Shown here: one piece after another, positions 1 to 12,477 of the stretch
Numbering within the stretch: the first letter of the stretch is position 1
Layout: every line of letters begins with the position of its first letter
DNA from: Zingiber officinale
Lineage: Eukaryota; Streptophyta; Magnoliopsida; Zingiberales; Zingiberaceae
NCBI RefSeq assembly: GCF_018446385.1
Contig: NC_056005.1
Coordinates: 46,443,461-46,507,460, forward strand
Length of the DNA stretch: 64,000 bases
Reading direction: 5' to 3'
Notes under the pieces: model-generated
What the model was told of the DNA's origin: nothing
Seen by the model: only the letters and a program-made list of their open reading frames with translations
Databases searched by the model: none
Translations under genes and position numbers: made by a program

Positions 1-2290
1 TCTGCGGCTTCGTGGTACTCTGCGACGTTTGTGAGTTGTCCTGGTCAACCCATTTGTTTCACTACTTTTTCACCCTCCGGCAACAGGAAGAAGGTACATT
101 TCGCTTCCAGCCTCGTCTTCGGACTGCTTTTTTCTCACCCCTGCAACCTTCTGAACCGAGCTGGAGGAACAAGTTTTTCTTCATCCGATTTCCCCAGGAG
201 GTGGAGTGGCCCATGAGATGGCAATCTTCACTTCCCCCGAACCTGCCACAGGAAGATTTTCATCTTGATATATACCTCATATATAGAGGCTTCCTCTCGC
301 TTAGCGGGCTGGCAATTGAACTTAACCCGCTTATTGTCCGAGGAGTTGCTTTCCTACTTCCGCCTGAGCTATCTTACTCCGGATACGCCTCATTCCCTGG
401 GTAAACTTTCCTTTCAGTTATGTTACCGTTTCCTAAGCATTTTGTTTTTCCTATTGCAACTGACCCCCTACTTTATCCTGTGTAGTTGAAGTCTTAACCC
501 GTGTCTCAGAGGTTCAGCCTCTTCCTCTGAGTGACATGGAAATCATGAGGAGTGGTCGAGTTATTTTACAAAGAAGATCACTACCCTACTCGTCTTCGAC
601 CTCAGTCGGTGGGGCTTCCCCGGCAAATCCTCGACCCCGACCTACTCCCCGAGCTTCTTCTGCTGTCCGACCTGCTTCCTTTGCTCGTCCCACTCGCCCC
701 TAAACTGCACGCCCATCTCGACCGGTCGCCCCTGTTCATCCTCGGGGCCCGCCTACTGCTTAGCCCTTCACCCTGACGCCCCTTCAGTCAGTTGATCCCC
801 CTCGACCAACTTATATCCCTGGACGTGGTCTCGACCGAAGATTAGCCAATGTAACATATGTCAGCCCTGCCTTTAGAGAAGCTTTTCAAGCAGTTCGACG
901 GGCCCGTTCTATGAATGATCGTGCAGATCGAGATGCCCCCTCTTCTTCTCGGCGCAGGCTCGGCTACCATCTGAAGATTCTGACTTGGATGATCAACCGT
1001 TGACATCAAGACTTTGCCGCCGAGCCCCTCCTTCAGTGCCAGACTCGGGCCCTTCCGCTATCCCTTCTCCTTCACCTCCGGTTGCAACTGCCTCTCCTCC
1101 TTCGCCTCCTATCGCGACCCCGACTCTTGTCCAGAGCCAAACAGATGTTCGGCCTGATCCCTCCACGGTTCCGGTTGAGCCTCCGCCAGCTCAACCTTCT
1201 ACCTCGCAGCAGCATCAGAGTACCAAGGCTGGTCCATCACATCGTCCCTCCCCAGCTACCTCACCGTCGGAGTTGTCTCTTGTGCCCCCTTCAGCTCCTT
1301 CTGGGTCGACTGACGAGCCTTCTGGATCAGCTGCGGGGCCTTCCCAACCACCACCACCTGTTCCTCTTTATTATCTTACCACTACTCCCTCTGAGGCTGG
1401 GCTACAATCACAGCGCGATGTTCCCACCAGCTCCTTGACCATGAAAGGTCGCTTGGCCACTTTGTAGGATGAAAGCATGCATCAGATGGAACTTTTGCCG
1501 CCCCTTGCCCAGATGGATAGATTCTCTGAGCTATATATCAAGGTCAGCTCCCATGATTGTTTACTGCAACTATTTCCTCCCTCATTCTTATCAGATGTTT
1601 CTCCTATGTCCCAGGCTTGTGCCGAGTCCTTGACACTAAACCAGTCCTTCCATGTTGTTCATCGTCAAAATAAGATGCTGCAGGACAAGGTAACTGAACT
1701 GGAGCTTCAATTGAATAACCCGACGCAGGCTAGTCACGTCCTGAGAGCTGAAGTAAAAGATCTAACCAAAAGGAAGAATAGTCTGGAAGTATCCTTAGCG
1801 ATATCTGACCGAGAGCTTAAGGACCTCAAGGAAGAAAAAAGTCAGGTTGAGGCCGTGCACCAGCAGCGCATGGATCAACAAACTTTGGAGCATCAACGGG
1901 TTATTGATCAACTGACCCAGAAGTTGCGTGCTGCCGAGACTTTAGTGCAAGAGCAAGACAAGAAATCAAAATCCCAGGCAGCCCAATTAACTTCTCAAGC
2001 AGCAGAACTGCTGGCCGCCCGCACTGAACTAGCTCAGGCCCGGGCTACTGCAGAAGGCGTATCTACAGCCCTGACTATTTATAAGGAGGGAGAGAATGAC
2101 CACTGTCAGCAGAGCCATGCTTTGTATCTGCGCTCTCCAGAATTCTTTACACAAGCAGGGCAGCGTTTCTCCACATCTGTCATCTACGGGGCGGCTAGGG
2201 CCCTGTGGCAGCTTTATGAACAGGGCTACTTGAAGTAAGCTCCTCCTTCTGAATTTTTAGATCATGACGGGATCCTCAAGGAGATTCCGG
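1..2290 (+). pseudogene. Degenerate Tat-retrotransposon antisense accessory gene (gypsy-type putative transposase domain)
   Basis: This reading region runs opposite to the neighbouring pol and lies between pol and the missing 3' LTR, the usual place of the additional ORF in Tat-lineage Ty3/gypsy elements. The first part (about 12-400) resembles the domain seen complete at 57785-58452, for example the stretch FFFIRFPQEVEWPMRWQSS and an ending PDTPHSLG. A plausible splice donor follows that ending (GTAAAC near 401), with an acceptor near 487. A Pro/Ser-rich middle (about 490-1464) and a coiled coil (about 1600-2238) follow, ending in a conserved-looking QLYEQGYLK tail. The reading is broken by frame changes and by stops near 701 and at 1465-1467. 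The 5' end is cut by the window edge. No biochemical function is known for this protein; the transposase label is only a database family name. Confidence 0.7.
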
Positions 2291-2729
2291 ATGAGATTTT
2301 TGCTCCTTTCAAATAATCCTTCTTGACTACTCGTGTATAATGACTTAACAATTTCTTGTAAAGTACTTTGCTATTTTTCCGCGTGCATTCTATGTTTTAC
2401 TTTTGCTAAAATTTCTTAGTTTTTCCAATAGAAGTATTGGGGCATATAATTTCCACTTTCATATCCACTCCTTGCTTTTTCCGATCTGCTTTTTTCCCCG
2501 GTCTGCTACACTGGTCTATCAAGTAGGTGACAGCTCGGCCTACTTTTCTTTACATGCTTCTTTAGACTCTGTAAGGTCGCAAATAGTTGACGCTCCATGG
2601 TCGATCTAACTTCTTGCCCCGGTCATCTTGTAAGTAATAATCTTCGGACGATAAGTTTTTGATGACTTTGTAAGGCCCATCCCACTATGGTGCTAGCTTG
2701 GCCACATCTCCCACAGGCTTAATTTCCTT
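2239..2729. other. Spacer between accessory gene and pol of the Tat element
   Basis: There is no coding region that I can support. The stretch is T-rich, then carries text similar to Tat 3' untranslated sequence. The first recognisable pol sequence, the integrase C-terminus read on the minus strand, begins at about 2730 and probably extends a little lower in a broken frame (about 2650-2730). Confidence 0.5.
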
Positions 2730-3887
2730 CTAGACCAGATCTCCTTCCTCAAAGAATCGAGGAATCACTCTTCTGTTATAATTTTGCCTCATTCTTTGTC
2801 GATAGGCCTCCAGCCGAGCTGTCGTCCTATCACGGGTTTCACTAATGAGGTCCAGTTCAGCCAACCGCCGCTCTACGTTTCCTTCATCATATAATGTCCT
2901 CCTGACTGATGGCACTCCGACTTCTATGGGTATGACCACTTCATTGCCATAAACCAGATGGAATGGTGTCAGACCTGTACTTTCTCGAGGTATTGTACGA
3001 TAAGCCCATAGGATGCTCGACAACTCTTCCACCCAGTTACCTCCCATATGGTCCAGCTTAACCTTCAGACCTTGCACTATTTCTCGGTTGACTACCTCAG
3101 TCTGACCATTACTTTGCGGGTATGCCACTGAAGTGAAGGCTTGTGTTATGCCAAACCCCTTGCACCAGGCCTGGATTCTTTACCCCTGAAATTGTCTTCC
3201 ATTGTCTGACACCAGTTTGTGAAGAATACCAAACCTGCAAAGAATGTTCCTCTATAGAAATTGGATGACGGCATCTTCTGTGATCCTGGCCAGGGCCTCT
3301 GCTTCCACCCACTTAGAGAAATAATCCACCACCACCAATAAGAAACGTCTCTGACCTGGCGCCATCAGAAATGGTCCCACAATATCCATGCCCCATTGAT
3401 CGAAAGGACATGAGACTATAGATGTTCTCAGTAGAGCTGTTGGTCGATGTGTTAAAGTTTGATGTCTCTGGTAGGACAGGCAAATATTGACCAACTTGTG
3501 AGCATCTCTCTGTAAGGTAGGCCAAAAATACCCGGCCAGAAGTACCTTGCGAGACAAGGTCCGACCGCCTACATGACTGCCACAACATCCCAGATGTATT
3601 TCCCGCAAGGCCTAGTCGACCTCCTCCATATCCAAGCATTTGAGTAAGGGTCTAGAGAAGGACCTCTTATAGAGTTGATCTCCGTTCATGACATAAGTAT
3701 AGGCTTGCTTCCTGACCAGCCGTGATTCTTCTGGGTCGGTCGATAAGATGCCTTGCCTAAGATAGTTGATCATGGGCGCCCGCCAATAAATAGTTGCCTC
3801 CCTGTTGTTTTGCATGTCTATCTGAGCTATAAGAAAAGTTTGTGTCGTTGACCGATCCAACACCCAAGTGGTTAAGGAACTGGTCAT
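2730..3887 (-). pseudogene. Ty3/gypsy integrase region, broken
   Basis: Read on the minus strand, this holds the integrase of the Tat element. The zinc-binding part (about 3470-3610) has the two histidines, but the CxxC pair is damaged: CLSYQ replaces the usual second cysteine. The catalytic core follows with DIVGP as first acidic position, SDNGRQF as second and NGQTEVVNRE as third, then a C-terminal part with WAYRTIPRESTG and FHLVYGNE. The three acidic residues are visible, but the frame is split over at least three segments and a stop lies close to 3180, just after SDNGRQF. The copy therefore cannot make a full integrase. Confidence 0.88.
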
Positions 3888-4850
3888 CTTTGCTAGCTCA
3901 TCTGCCTTCTAATTTTCTGACCTGGGGATCTTGATTATCGTGACCTCTACAAATTCCTCTTTCATCTTCTCATAAGCTTCCCAATACACTTGTAATTTAT
4001 CGCAATTTATCATGAAGTTTCCAGTCACTTGCTGAGTTACCAGCTGTGAATCTGAATAAATGACTACCCGGGCTGCTCCTACATGCCGAGCTGTTTGCAG
4101 TCCAGCTAACAAAGCCTCGTATTCTGCCTCATTATTGGTGGCTCAGAAATTCAATCGAGCTGCCAATTGAAGTATATCCCCTTGAGGAGATATTAATAAG
4201 ATCCCGACCCCGCTTCCTTGGTGATTAGCCGATCCATCTACATAAACCTTTCAGGTTTCTTCCGAGTTGGTCTGATAAATTTCTGTTAAGAAATCTACTA
4301 AGGCCTGCGCATTAATGGTTGTGCGCGGCTGATATTGTATATCGTATTCCCCCAACTCCGTCGCCCACTTGATAAGCCGACCTGCAACTTCTACATTAGT
4401 TAGAGCTCTCCCCATTGTGCTATTGGTCAGAACCGTGATAGGATGTGATAAGAAATAAGGCCTTAACCGCCGAGCCATAAGGACCAATCCATAAACCAAC
4501 TTCTCGAGGGCCGTGTATCAAGCCTCGGCTCCTTTCAATAAATGACTGAAAAAATACACTGGCCGTTGTACATTGTCATGTTCCTTAACAAGCACAACCC
4601 TTACGACCTCGGGGGTGGCAGATAAGTAGACCCATAAGGGTTCCCCAACAATTGGCTTAAATAAAGATGGCAAAGCCTCCAAATACTTCTTCAGCTCCTC
4701 AAAAGCTCGGGTACAGTCTTCGTCCCATTGGAATTTGGAAGCCTTCCTGAGCACTTTAAAGAAAGGAGCGGCCTGGTCTGTAGATCTGGAAATGAATCTT
4801 GACAAGGTTGTTATTATGCCAACCAGCTTTTGAGTTTCCTTCAAATTTTG
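3888..4850 (-). pseudogene. Ty3/gypsy RNase H plus second (archaeal-type) RNase H, broken
   Basis: Two RNase H modules follow the reverse transcriptase. The first (about 4250-4844) has the RT-connection and RNase H features of Ty3/gypsy pol, such as FQWDEDCTRAFEELKKYL and RPVYFFSHLLKGAEA, with the tail GRLIKWATELGEYDIQYQPR. The second (about 3909-4250) contains NNEAEYEALLAGLQTA and VVIYSDSQLV, the signature of the extra archaeal-type RNase H that marks Tat and some related chromovirus-free lineages. Stops and frame changes divide the region near 4110-4250 and 4500-4517. The order RT, RNase H, second RNase H, integrase is what supports the Tat assignment. Confidence 0.82.
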
Positions 4851-5400
4851 AGGGGGCTACATATCCCGTAGTGCCCGAACTTTTTTTGGGTTGGCTTCTA
4901 TTCCCCGCTCGATCACCAAGTAGCCCAAGAATTTTCCTCCTTTAGCCCCAAACAGGCATTTCAAGGGGTTCATCTTCAGCCCGTATTGGCAAAGAGTTCT
5001 GCATGTTTCTTCCACATCCTTGATCAAGTTCACGGCTAATGGGGATTTGATAAGTATATCATCCACATACACCTCCACATTGCGCCCGATCTGCTCTCGG
5101 AAGATTTTCTCCATCATTCTTTGGTATGTGGCTCCAGCGTTCCTTTTCTTGGTCCTCCACCGCTAAAGGTATCTGATGATACCCCTGGTATGCATTCAGC
5201 ATGCAGATCCTCTCGCAGTCGGCCGTGGAATCCACCATTTGATCGATCCGGGCCAGAGGATAACAGTCCTTGGGACTAGCTCGGTTGAGGTTCCTAAAGT
5301 CTATACACACCCTCCACTTATTGTTCGGCTTCTTTACTAAAACCACGTTGGAGAGCCAAGACGGGAACTGCACTTCTCAAACGTGGCCTACCTTCCTGAG
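4851..5400 (-). pseudogene. Ty3/gypsy reverse transcriptase, broken
   Basis: The minus strand encodes the fingers and palm of a gypsy reverse transcriptase: WRVCIDFRNLNRASPKD, then YQGYHQIPLA, then the catalytic VYVDDILIKS and a downstream KCLFGAKGGKFLGYLV. The YVDD box is intact. Two frames overlap around 5059-5117, which means a frameshift between the QGYHQI and YVDD motifs, so the enzyme cannot be read through. Confidence 0.9.
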
Positions 5401-5469
5401 CTGGTCCACCTCAGCTCTGATTATTTTGTTCTGGTCGGCCAAGAAGTTTCTTTTCTTATGCTTGACAGG

Positions 5470-6345
5470 TCAGGAGTCCGGTAGTAAATGTAACTTATGT
5501 TTGGCCACTTCTGGACTGACCTCGGGTAACTCTTCTGTAGACCAGGCGAAGACATCCCGGTTACAAATCAAGCATTGAACTAACTCTTCCTTTAGGGGAG
5601 AAGGAAGGTCGCTTGCCAAGCGGGTTACGCTCTCAGGACACTCAGCGTATAGTTGCACCTCCTCCCAAGGGATGAGTTCTTCAGCCATAGGCAAAGGCTC
5701 TTCTTGAACAGCATGGATGCTCCTGTCTTGCATACTTTGATTTTTCCGAGCCTCCACTCGGACCATATCAATATAGCATCGGCGAGAGACCCTCTGTTCT
5801 CCTTTAACTTCGCCGACCTGCTCACTCACAGGAAATTTGATTTTCTGGTGGAAGGTCGAAACCGTAACTCTGAATTCGTGCAGAGCGGACCTTCCCAAAA
5901 TGACGTTATAAGAGGAAGGGGAGTCCACCACTATAAAAGTGCTCCTCCTTGTGCGCACTAATGACTCGGTGCCTAGAGATATGGCTAGCTTAATTTGACC
6001 CATTAGCTTCACTTCATTGCTTGTAAATCCATATAGAGATGTGGCCACCGGCTGGAGTTCAGCAGCATCAATTTGCATCTCCTCGAATGTAGTTCTGAAT
6101 AGAATATTGACCGAGCTCTCGGTATCCATGAAAACCCCAGCCACTCGGCTATTGACGATGATAGCTTTGATGATAAGGGCATCATCATGAGGTAACTCCA
6201 GACCCTCCAGGTCTGCCGGCCCAAAGCTGATAATAGGGCCAGCAGCCTGCTCTTGACTGCATCCAACAGTATGAACTTCCAAGCGACGCACATGGGACTT
6301 GCGCGCTTTTCCTGAATCACCATCAGTTGGCCCACCATATATCAT
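5470..6345 (-). pseudogene. Ty3/gypsy aspartic protease and pol N-terminal linker
   Basis: The longest open piece of this pol (291 residues). A retropepsin-like fold is recognisable from VFMDTESSVNIL followed about 80 residues later by YNVILGRSALHEF, and the C-terminal part leads to the RT, ending with KHKLHLLPDS. The active-site triad normally reads D-T/S-G. Here it reads D-T-E, so the glycine next to the catalytic aspartate is lost and the protease is probably inactive. The segment joins gag sequence above 6346 by a frame change. Confidence 0.82.
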
Positions 6346-6883
6346 GCCAATCTCTCTGACGGCAGCATTGCCTCTATTCTCAGCCTCCCGTGATCCTTCT
6401 GGCTCTTTCCCCCCGACCGGGTTGATGAGTACTGGGTCCTGCTAGGTCGGGGCGGGATTGCCCGACCGGTCCAGCCGCGGCTCGTTGTTCCTCCATCATC
6501 TTGATTACTTGAGGGGCTAGCTCGGGCGGCGGTAAGCCTAACTCTGCAGCCCGCTTGGAGTCTCGAGCAAACTGGAAACAATGATTAGTATCATGAGTTT
6601 GAGAACGATAATAAGTGCAATACCGATTGTTCCATGGTCCTGGTCCGGAAGCATGCACAGCTGCGACTCGGGGAGCGGGTCTAATCTCCGACCCAGGATG
6701 GAAAGCAGGTCTGGCTTCCCGGACGCGTGGTAGAGGTTGAGGAGGTGGTTGAGGGTGGTCTTTCGGCTTTCCTCCTAGCAGCCTGTGCTTCTTCTACTTT
6801 GATGTAGTAGGTAACTTTTTCCACCATCTCATCAAAATTCCAAGCGGGATTTTTGATGAGATCTCTGAAGAATTCTCCTTCTC
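6346..6883 (-). pseudogene. C-terminal part of Tat gag, left of the CACTA insertion
   Basis: The minus strand carries the gag C-terminus with a CTYYRSQTHDTNHCFQF motif, a zinc-finger-like spacing found in this position in Tat gag proteins, and then ELGLPPPELAPQVIK. The frame becomes broken between about 6660 and 6883. Coding sequence is then interrupted by a CACTA element and resumes at 11652. Confidence 0.72.
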
Positions 6884-6904
6884 CTACACTACAAGAAAAA
6901 AGCC

Positions 6905-7175
6905 TAACAACAACGGTTTTTCACCGTTGTCATAGCCCATTTTGAACTGTTGTTAAAGGCCGTGTTGTTAAAAGGGGTGCCCAAAGACAACAGTTTTTAA
7001 CCGTTGTCTTTGAAGGCAAAGACAACATTTTTACAACAGTGAAAAACTGTTGTCTTTTCCTTCCAAGACAACAATTTTCACCGTTGTCTTTGAGCGTCTA
7101 CCTTTAATAACAGGGTCTTCAACAATAGTTTTAAACTATCTACGACAACGGTGAAAAACCGTTGTCTTTTTTAGA
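6905..7175. repeat. CACTA 1 left subterminal repeats
   Basis: At least eight copies of the motif GACAACGG (often decayed to GACAACAG) occur in both orientations, mostly paired as short palindromes with a T/A-rich loop, such as ACAACGGTTTTTCACCGTTG. Subterminal repeats of this type bind the transposase accessory protein in well-studied CACTA families. The CG-to-CA changes fit methylation-driven decay. Confidence 0.85.
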
Positions 7176-7399
7176 AAAAAAATTAATACACAATTTCCCA
7201 ATATTATAAATCATTCAAAATACTAAATTTCAAAATAAAATTTAATATATAATTTTCTAACATTCAAAAATAATATCTATAACATTCTGAAGAAATTTCA
7301 TAAGCAACCAACAAAATTTCATAAGCAACCAACAAAATGATAACACTATTAAAACAAAGGTAGAACAATATAACACAAGATTTTCTACTTAGATGTCGG

Positions 7400-7666
7400 T
7401 GAAGAGGAGGGATTGCAGCTCCTAGTGCTCCTTAATTTGTTAAAGTTTCTTCATTTTTTTAGCTTGTCGGCATTCTTCCCAATACTCTTGAGGACACCTA
7501 AAAAGAGCAGAATGAAATTATGCAATCCCGTGCACAAGAACTATGTAATTCTAAGTGGTGGATCATGTCTGTCACAAGTTCGCCACTAATTTTTTGACCA
7601 TTATGCACAGATTGTAGACAAGCATGAAAATAAGCAGAACCATAAATATAAGTGAATAAAGGATAC
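7400..7666. other. Unidentified sequence next to the captured MPP10 exons
   Basis: On the minus strand an acceptor-like site near 7500 precedes a short open stretch ending at a stop (reading CPQEYWEECRQAKKMKKL). It could be a further captured exon of unknown origin or chance. I do not recognise it. Confidence 0.25.
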
Positions 7667-9037
7667 CTTTCAATCTTCTAAATCTTCTTTTCTGGTTGGC
7701 CCGTCTCCTTTTCCTCTCTTCTTTTGTTAACTCTGCCTCTTCTTTGATGTTTCCTTTTCCATGAAAAATCTCCTCAGGGGCAAGCATAGCTGCATCTGAG
7801 ACGGCCAATGGAGCAACCTGCAAAACCATTGTATTTCAGTGACTCGAAATTGTTTTTACCATAAACTAAAAGACAACTCCAAAAGATATTTTTACCTCTT
7901 CCATTGCTAGAGCAGGTACATTGACTTGTATAGACATGTCCTCAATAACCTACATCATAACTTATGGTCAATCAAGAAATAAATACTAAAAGAATTAAAC
8001 ACTTGATAAGCTTTATTGCTAACCGGCTTTGGAGCAAAATGGAAGTGAGACAGCGCATCCAACTTTAAGGAAATCTTTTTGAATAGCATTGTTGCCTGCA
8101 GGCATAAAAGAAAAAGTGTATGAGAAAAGCTAAGAAGCTACACAAGCAGCCAGATGTTATCGCAGATCAATACCATAGATCTAGTGGATCTGTATTATTA
8201 ACAAATTCAGATTGCAGATATCCCAATGTCAGTTTTTTTGGCTATAAAGTAAAGTCATTATATGCATTAGTAAGAAAGACATCTATCGATAATATAATAT
8301 TCCATCAGGACTTCTGAGAAAGTTTCCCAGGCAAATAAACAGAAAGGAGGGAAAACCCAAAGAGCTTGAGATGTTTCAATATAATTTCTCAATAGTGAGA
8401 ATACAACAGTTGTAAGGAGCTTAAAGAAAATGCGTCGATGAAGACATATAAACTGACACCTAAGACATACAAATTCTCATTCTCATCAGCCATCAATCAC
8501 TAAACTATGATTACTATCCTACCAGCAACTGAAATTAGAAATTGAAAAAAGTGCAGATAATTTTGGTAAAAATAGCTACTAATTACTAGGGTTCAGTTTG
8601 AATTTTTATGACAAAATTTACCACATAGGAATAGTAAATAAGTGGACAAGTAAAATACCTCAATCTTAAGTTTATCAGAAGCAGAAAGAAGAGCTGGAGC
8701 TAGACCCGTCTTCTGCGTATATTCTTCTTAAATTACAAAAAAAAGGAGAGAGAGAGAGAGAAGTGAGCATAGTCTATGTATCACACATTAGCTGATTAAT
8801 AAAAATGATTTGCATGAATGAAGCAGCGAACCTCATATATCTCGGCAAGACCCTTCTTACTCTTATTTTCATCCTGTTAAAAAGTCCATTATGACATTGT
8901 TCCCACTTAGAAGTGTTCAATTTATATATCTTAATGTTGCCAAAGTTAGACAGAACAAGAAAATTGCCATCTCTTTGGTCTCCTTAGGGGGTTTAGATGG
9001 CAAGATAGGTGCTCTTTCAACGTCATCAAAATGACCC
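7667..9037 (-). pseudogene. MPP10: Captured C-terminal fragment of U3 snoRNP protein MPP10
   Basis: Six exons separated by introns match the C-terminal part of MPP10, a protein of the U3 snoRNP needed for 18S rRNA processing in the nucleolus. In gene order on the minus strand they are: about 9037-8967 (GHFDDVERAP), 8873-8832 (DENKSKKGLAEIYE), 8727-8659 (EYTQKTGLAPALL), 8095-8024 (KLDALSHFHFAPKP), 7950-7896 (VIEDMSIQVNVPALAMEE) and 7817-7667 (VAPLAVSDAAMLAPEE, then KRRRANQKRRF). Splice dinucleotides are preserved. Because introns are kept, the capture was from genomic DNA, not from mRNA. The N-terminal two thirds of the gene is absent, so this is a fragment. It lies inside CACTA 1 and has no promoter of its own that I can see. 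Confidence 0.88.
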
Positions 9038-9040
9038 TAG

Positions 9041-10224
9041 AAGCAATCATAAACTTGAACATTACATAATTCTAATTGGTGTGTTTTTGTGGTTTTACAT
9101 TTAGATATTATTGTCTTCACGGTCTTTGCTGTCTAATAAGAATGAATTGTTTAATTAATGGTCGTGCTTGGCATGTTAGATTGTTAATCTTTCTGGTCTT
9201 GAGAAAGAAATAATGCATATTGTTGTTTCAAATACCAATATACCATTTTATCTTTTCATGAATATATACATCAAGCAATTTTCTAAATACATCTAGAAAT
9301 TATTGGATTTTCATACTCTTTTAGCCTGATTAAAGGGGTATGAAATGTATGCAATTAAAACAAACTATTTCTCAGTACATTTTTCAACCACAACCCAAGT
9401 TTGAATTTCATGATGAAAGAGTAAAAAGACAGAACCAAAATAAAATCCTCCAGTGAATAATATTTTCATGCTGCAACACGTTAAGATCCTCCCGTCAACG
9501 ATACTACACGAATAATTGAAAAGGCAAATTAGAATCAAATGATCATGGCTAAGTAGCGATAAACTATGAATGGGGAAAAAAAGTATAAGCGTTGTCCAAA
9601 CAAATGAGTATTAGGAAAGAAAAGTTATAAGCCAATGGTTTATTTTGTAGTATCTGTGGATATGGGATTGTTAGAAGAACAAAACAGAAAAAACGATGCT
9701 TGATAAATAAGGATTCTAGTTTTCAACCCATCGTGTTAGGCAAACCACTGGGAGCAGATTAAGATAAATGTTAAAGATTAATTAAAAGACTGCTCTACTA
9801 AGCTTAAAATACATTTATTTCTTTGGCAGCGGGAGACATAAAAATAGAAACGAAAATATGCAGTTGCAGATACTATGAAGTTAGAACCACTTGAATAGGA
9901 CTATCAAATCTAAAAGGAATCCAATATGTACATGCGCTCACTATAAAGTTAGAACCACTTTGAAGTTTCGAAATAGGACTATGATATCAAAAGGGAATCG
10001 AATATGTACATATGCATACCTGTTGGAGCTATTCCTCAAAAAAATGTATTAACATTAATAGAAACATAGAAGAGGAAAAAAAATAGAAATTATAAAACCC
10101 TGAACGACCAATCAAATCCCTATAGAATGTTCAAACCACTACCAAGTACAGATTTATTTATTTTTTTATATGAGTTCTTATTCAGTTTAAGCATTACATG
10201 ATTCTAATTGGTGCCATGTTGCAG
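9041..10224. other. AT-rich interior of CACTA 1, no gene seen
   Basis: No coding exon, RNA gene or clear repeat is supported. A local direct duplication of an ATATGTACAT-containing segment with an AGTTAGAACCACTT core is visible near 9890-10010. Some of this may be intronic or flanking DNA of the two captured genes. Confidence 0.5.
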
Positions 10225-10793
<569 letters not shown>

Positions 10794-10832
10794 TCAAGTT
10801 TCAGCATTAGAAATATCAGGTTTCAAAAAGAA

Positions 10833-11255
10833 ATGTTGAGGTGGCGAGGAGGAGGCGCTGGTGAGAAGGAGGCAACAAAGATGGCTAAAAGTCGAGGCGA
10901 TGAGGAGGAGGCGGTGAAGATGGATGAAAGTAGAGGCCGCGAGGAGGAGGTGGCGAGGCCGAAAGTTGAGGCGACGAAGAGGGCGGCGAGGCCGAAAGTT
11001 GAGGCGACGAAGAGGGCGGCGAGGAAGGAGGCAGCGAAGAGGGTGCTGAGGAGGGAGGCGGCGAAGAGGGCGGTGAGGAGGGAGGCGGCGAAGAAGGCGG
11101 TGAAGAGGGCGGTAAGGAGGGAGGCGACGAAGAGGGCGGTGAGGAGGGAGGCGGCGAAGAAGGCGGTGAAGAGGGTGGTGAAGAGGGAGGCAGCGAAGAG
11201 GGTGGTGAGGAGGGAGGCGACGAAGAGGGCGGTGAGGAGGAGGCGGTGAAGAGTA
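10833..11255. repeat. Purine-rich GC minisatellite
   Basis: A strongly strand-biased array of GAGGAGGGAGGCGGCGAAG-like units, built from 12-15 bp blocks that assemble into longer repeats of about 60 bp. All purines lie on the plus strand. It creates long open frames on both strands (Arg/Ala/Glu-rich or Pro/Ser-rich) that are repeat artefacts rather than genes. Confidence 0.85.
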
Positions 11256-11364
11256 GGGTTTTGGGAAAGAGACAAAAAAAAAAAACAAGGCGTAAACAAC
11301 ACTTAATAGACAGAAAAATGACGAAGGAGAAAAAGTGGTGAAAGAAAAAACAATCGCATTCAAC

Positions 11365-11625
11365 AACACTTAATAGACAATGGTTTTTAAAAACCGTTGT
11401 CGTAATCCCAAAAAAGCGCACATAGACAACAGTTTTAAAAAACTGTTGTCGTACCCTTTAAAAACCATTGTCGTATCCCCAAAAAAATATAAATAGACAA
11501 CGGTTTTTAAAAACCGTTGTCATAGGCCAAAAAAATTACTAAAAGACAACAGTTTTTGTTAAAACCGTTGTTAAAAGGCAAAAAGACAACGGTTTGGTAT
11601 AAAACCGTTGTCGTTTGAGTGTTGT
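11365..11625. repeat. CACTA 1 right subterminal repeats
   Basis: Four to five palindromic units of GACAACGGTTTTTAAAAACCGTTGTC type, spaced about 50-65 bp apart with GACAACAG variants. They mirror the left subterminal array. Confidence 0.85.
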
Positions 11626-11651
11626 TGAATGACGTTTTTCTTGTAGTGCTA

Positions 11652-12452
11652 ATCCATGAGAGAAGGCGCTCATCAGAATCTCCGAAGTGGCGGTGGGGAC
11701 ATCCTGAGCCACTTGATTGAAGCGGTTGATATAACTTCTTAAGGGCTCGGTCGGCCCTTGCTTCAGAGCGAATAGACAGTGATCTGTCTTCTGATATTTC
11801 TTACTACTAGCAAATCGATGCAGGAAGGCCATCTTGAAGTCCAAGAAATAGGTGATGGATCCTTGAGGTAATCCATCAAACCATTTTAATGCCGAGCCAG
11901 CTAGAGTGTTCAAGAAAACTCGACACTTGACAGCATCGCTGTATTGGTGTAGCAGGGCTGCATTTCTAAATTTACGTAAATGCTCTTCCGAGTCTTTGCT
12001 CCAGTCATATTCTCCGATCGACGGAGCTCTGTAGCCCTTAGGCAATCTTTCATTCAAGATCCTGGCCGATAAAGGTACTCTCTCGTCCAGATCTTTCGGG
12101 AATACCTCTGGTACGATAAGGGTCTTCCCCTTCTTCGAGTCTCGTGGCAAGGAACTTTCATCCATGGAGGCCTGAGGCTGCTCTTTTTTAAGGCTATGGT
12201 CCTAGGGCTCGGCTGATAATACCCCCCGCCGGGCTCACGATAGGGAACTTAAGGAAATGGCTCAGGCTATTTTCTCTTAGAACCCCGATCTGAGATAGGA
12301 AGGGGCTCCTTAGAAGCTTCAGCAGGAACTTGGCGTGGTCGAGAGACAGTCGCTTTCTTCTCGGAAGCTGCTCGCCTCTTGGCCTCCTTGAAGAGCTCGT
12401 ATTCCCTGACGGTCATAGTGACATTGATACGGCCAGACTCCTCCATCTTCAC
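11652..12452 (-). pseudogene. N-terminal part of Tat gag, right of the CACTA insertion
   Basis: The minus strand encodes the start and the conserved core of the gag polyprotein. The core (about 11652-12165) contains LPKGYRAPSIGEYDWSKD, FLNTLAGSALKWFDGLP and EPLRSYINRFNQVA, typical of the retrotransposon gag domain. The upstream part (12267-12452) is charged and lies in another frame, with stops near 12166-12266. The coding sequence is cut at 11651 by CACTA 1; the remainder of gag is at 6346-6883. Confidence 0.85.
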
Positions 12453-12477
12453 GTTCCAGAACAGGTTGTTGTGTTCC

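Noticed and set aside
1477-2238. Intron at 1543-1594 in the left accessory gene copy
   Set aside because: GT/AG ends are present, but removing 52 bp shifts into a frame with an early stop, so I did not use it.
10794-11421. Several long open frames on both strands, rich in Pro/Ser/Leu or Arg/Ala/Glu
   Set aside because: They are produced by the purine-rich minisatellite, overlap each other in different frames, and have no recognisable domain.
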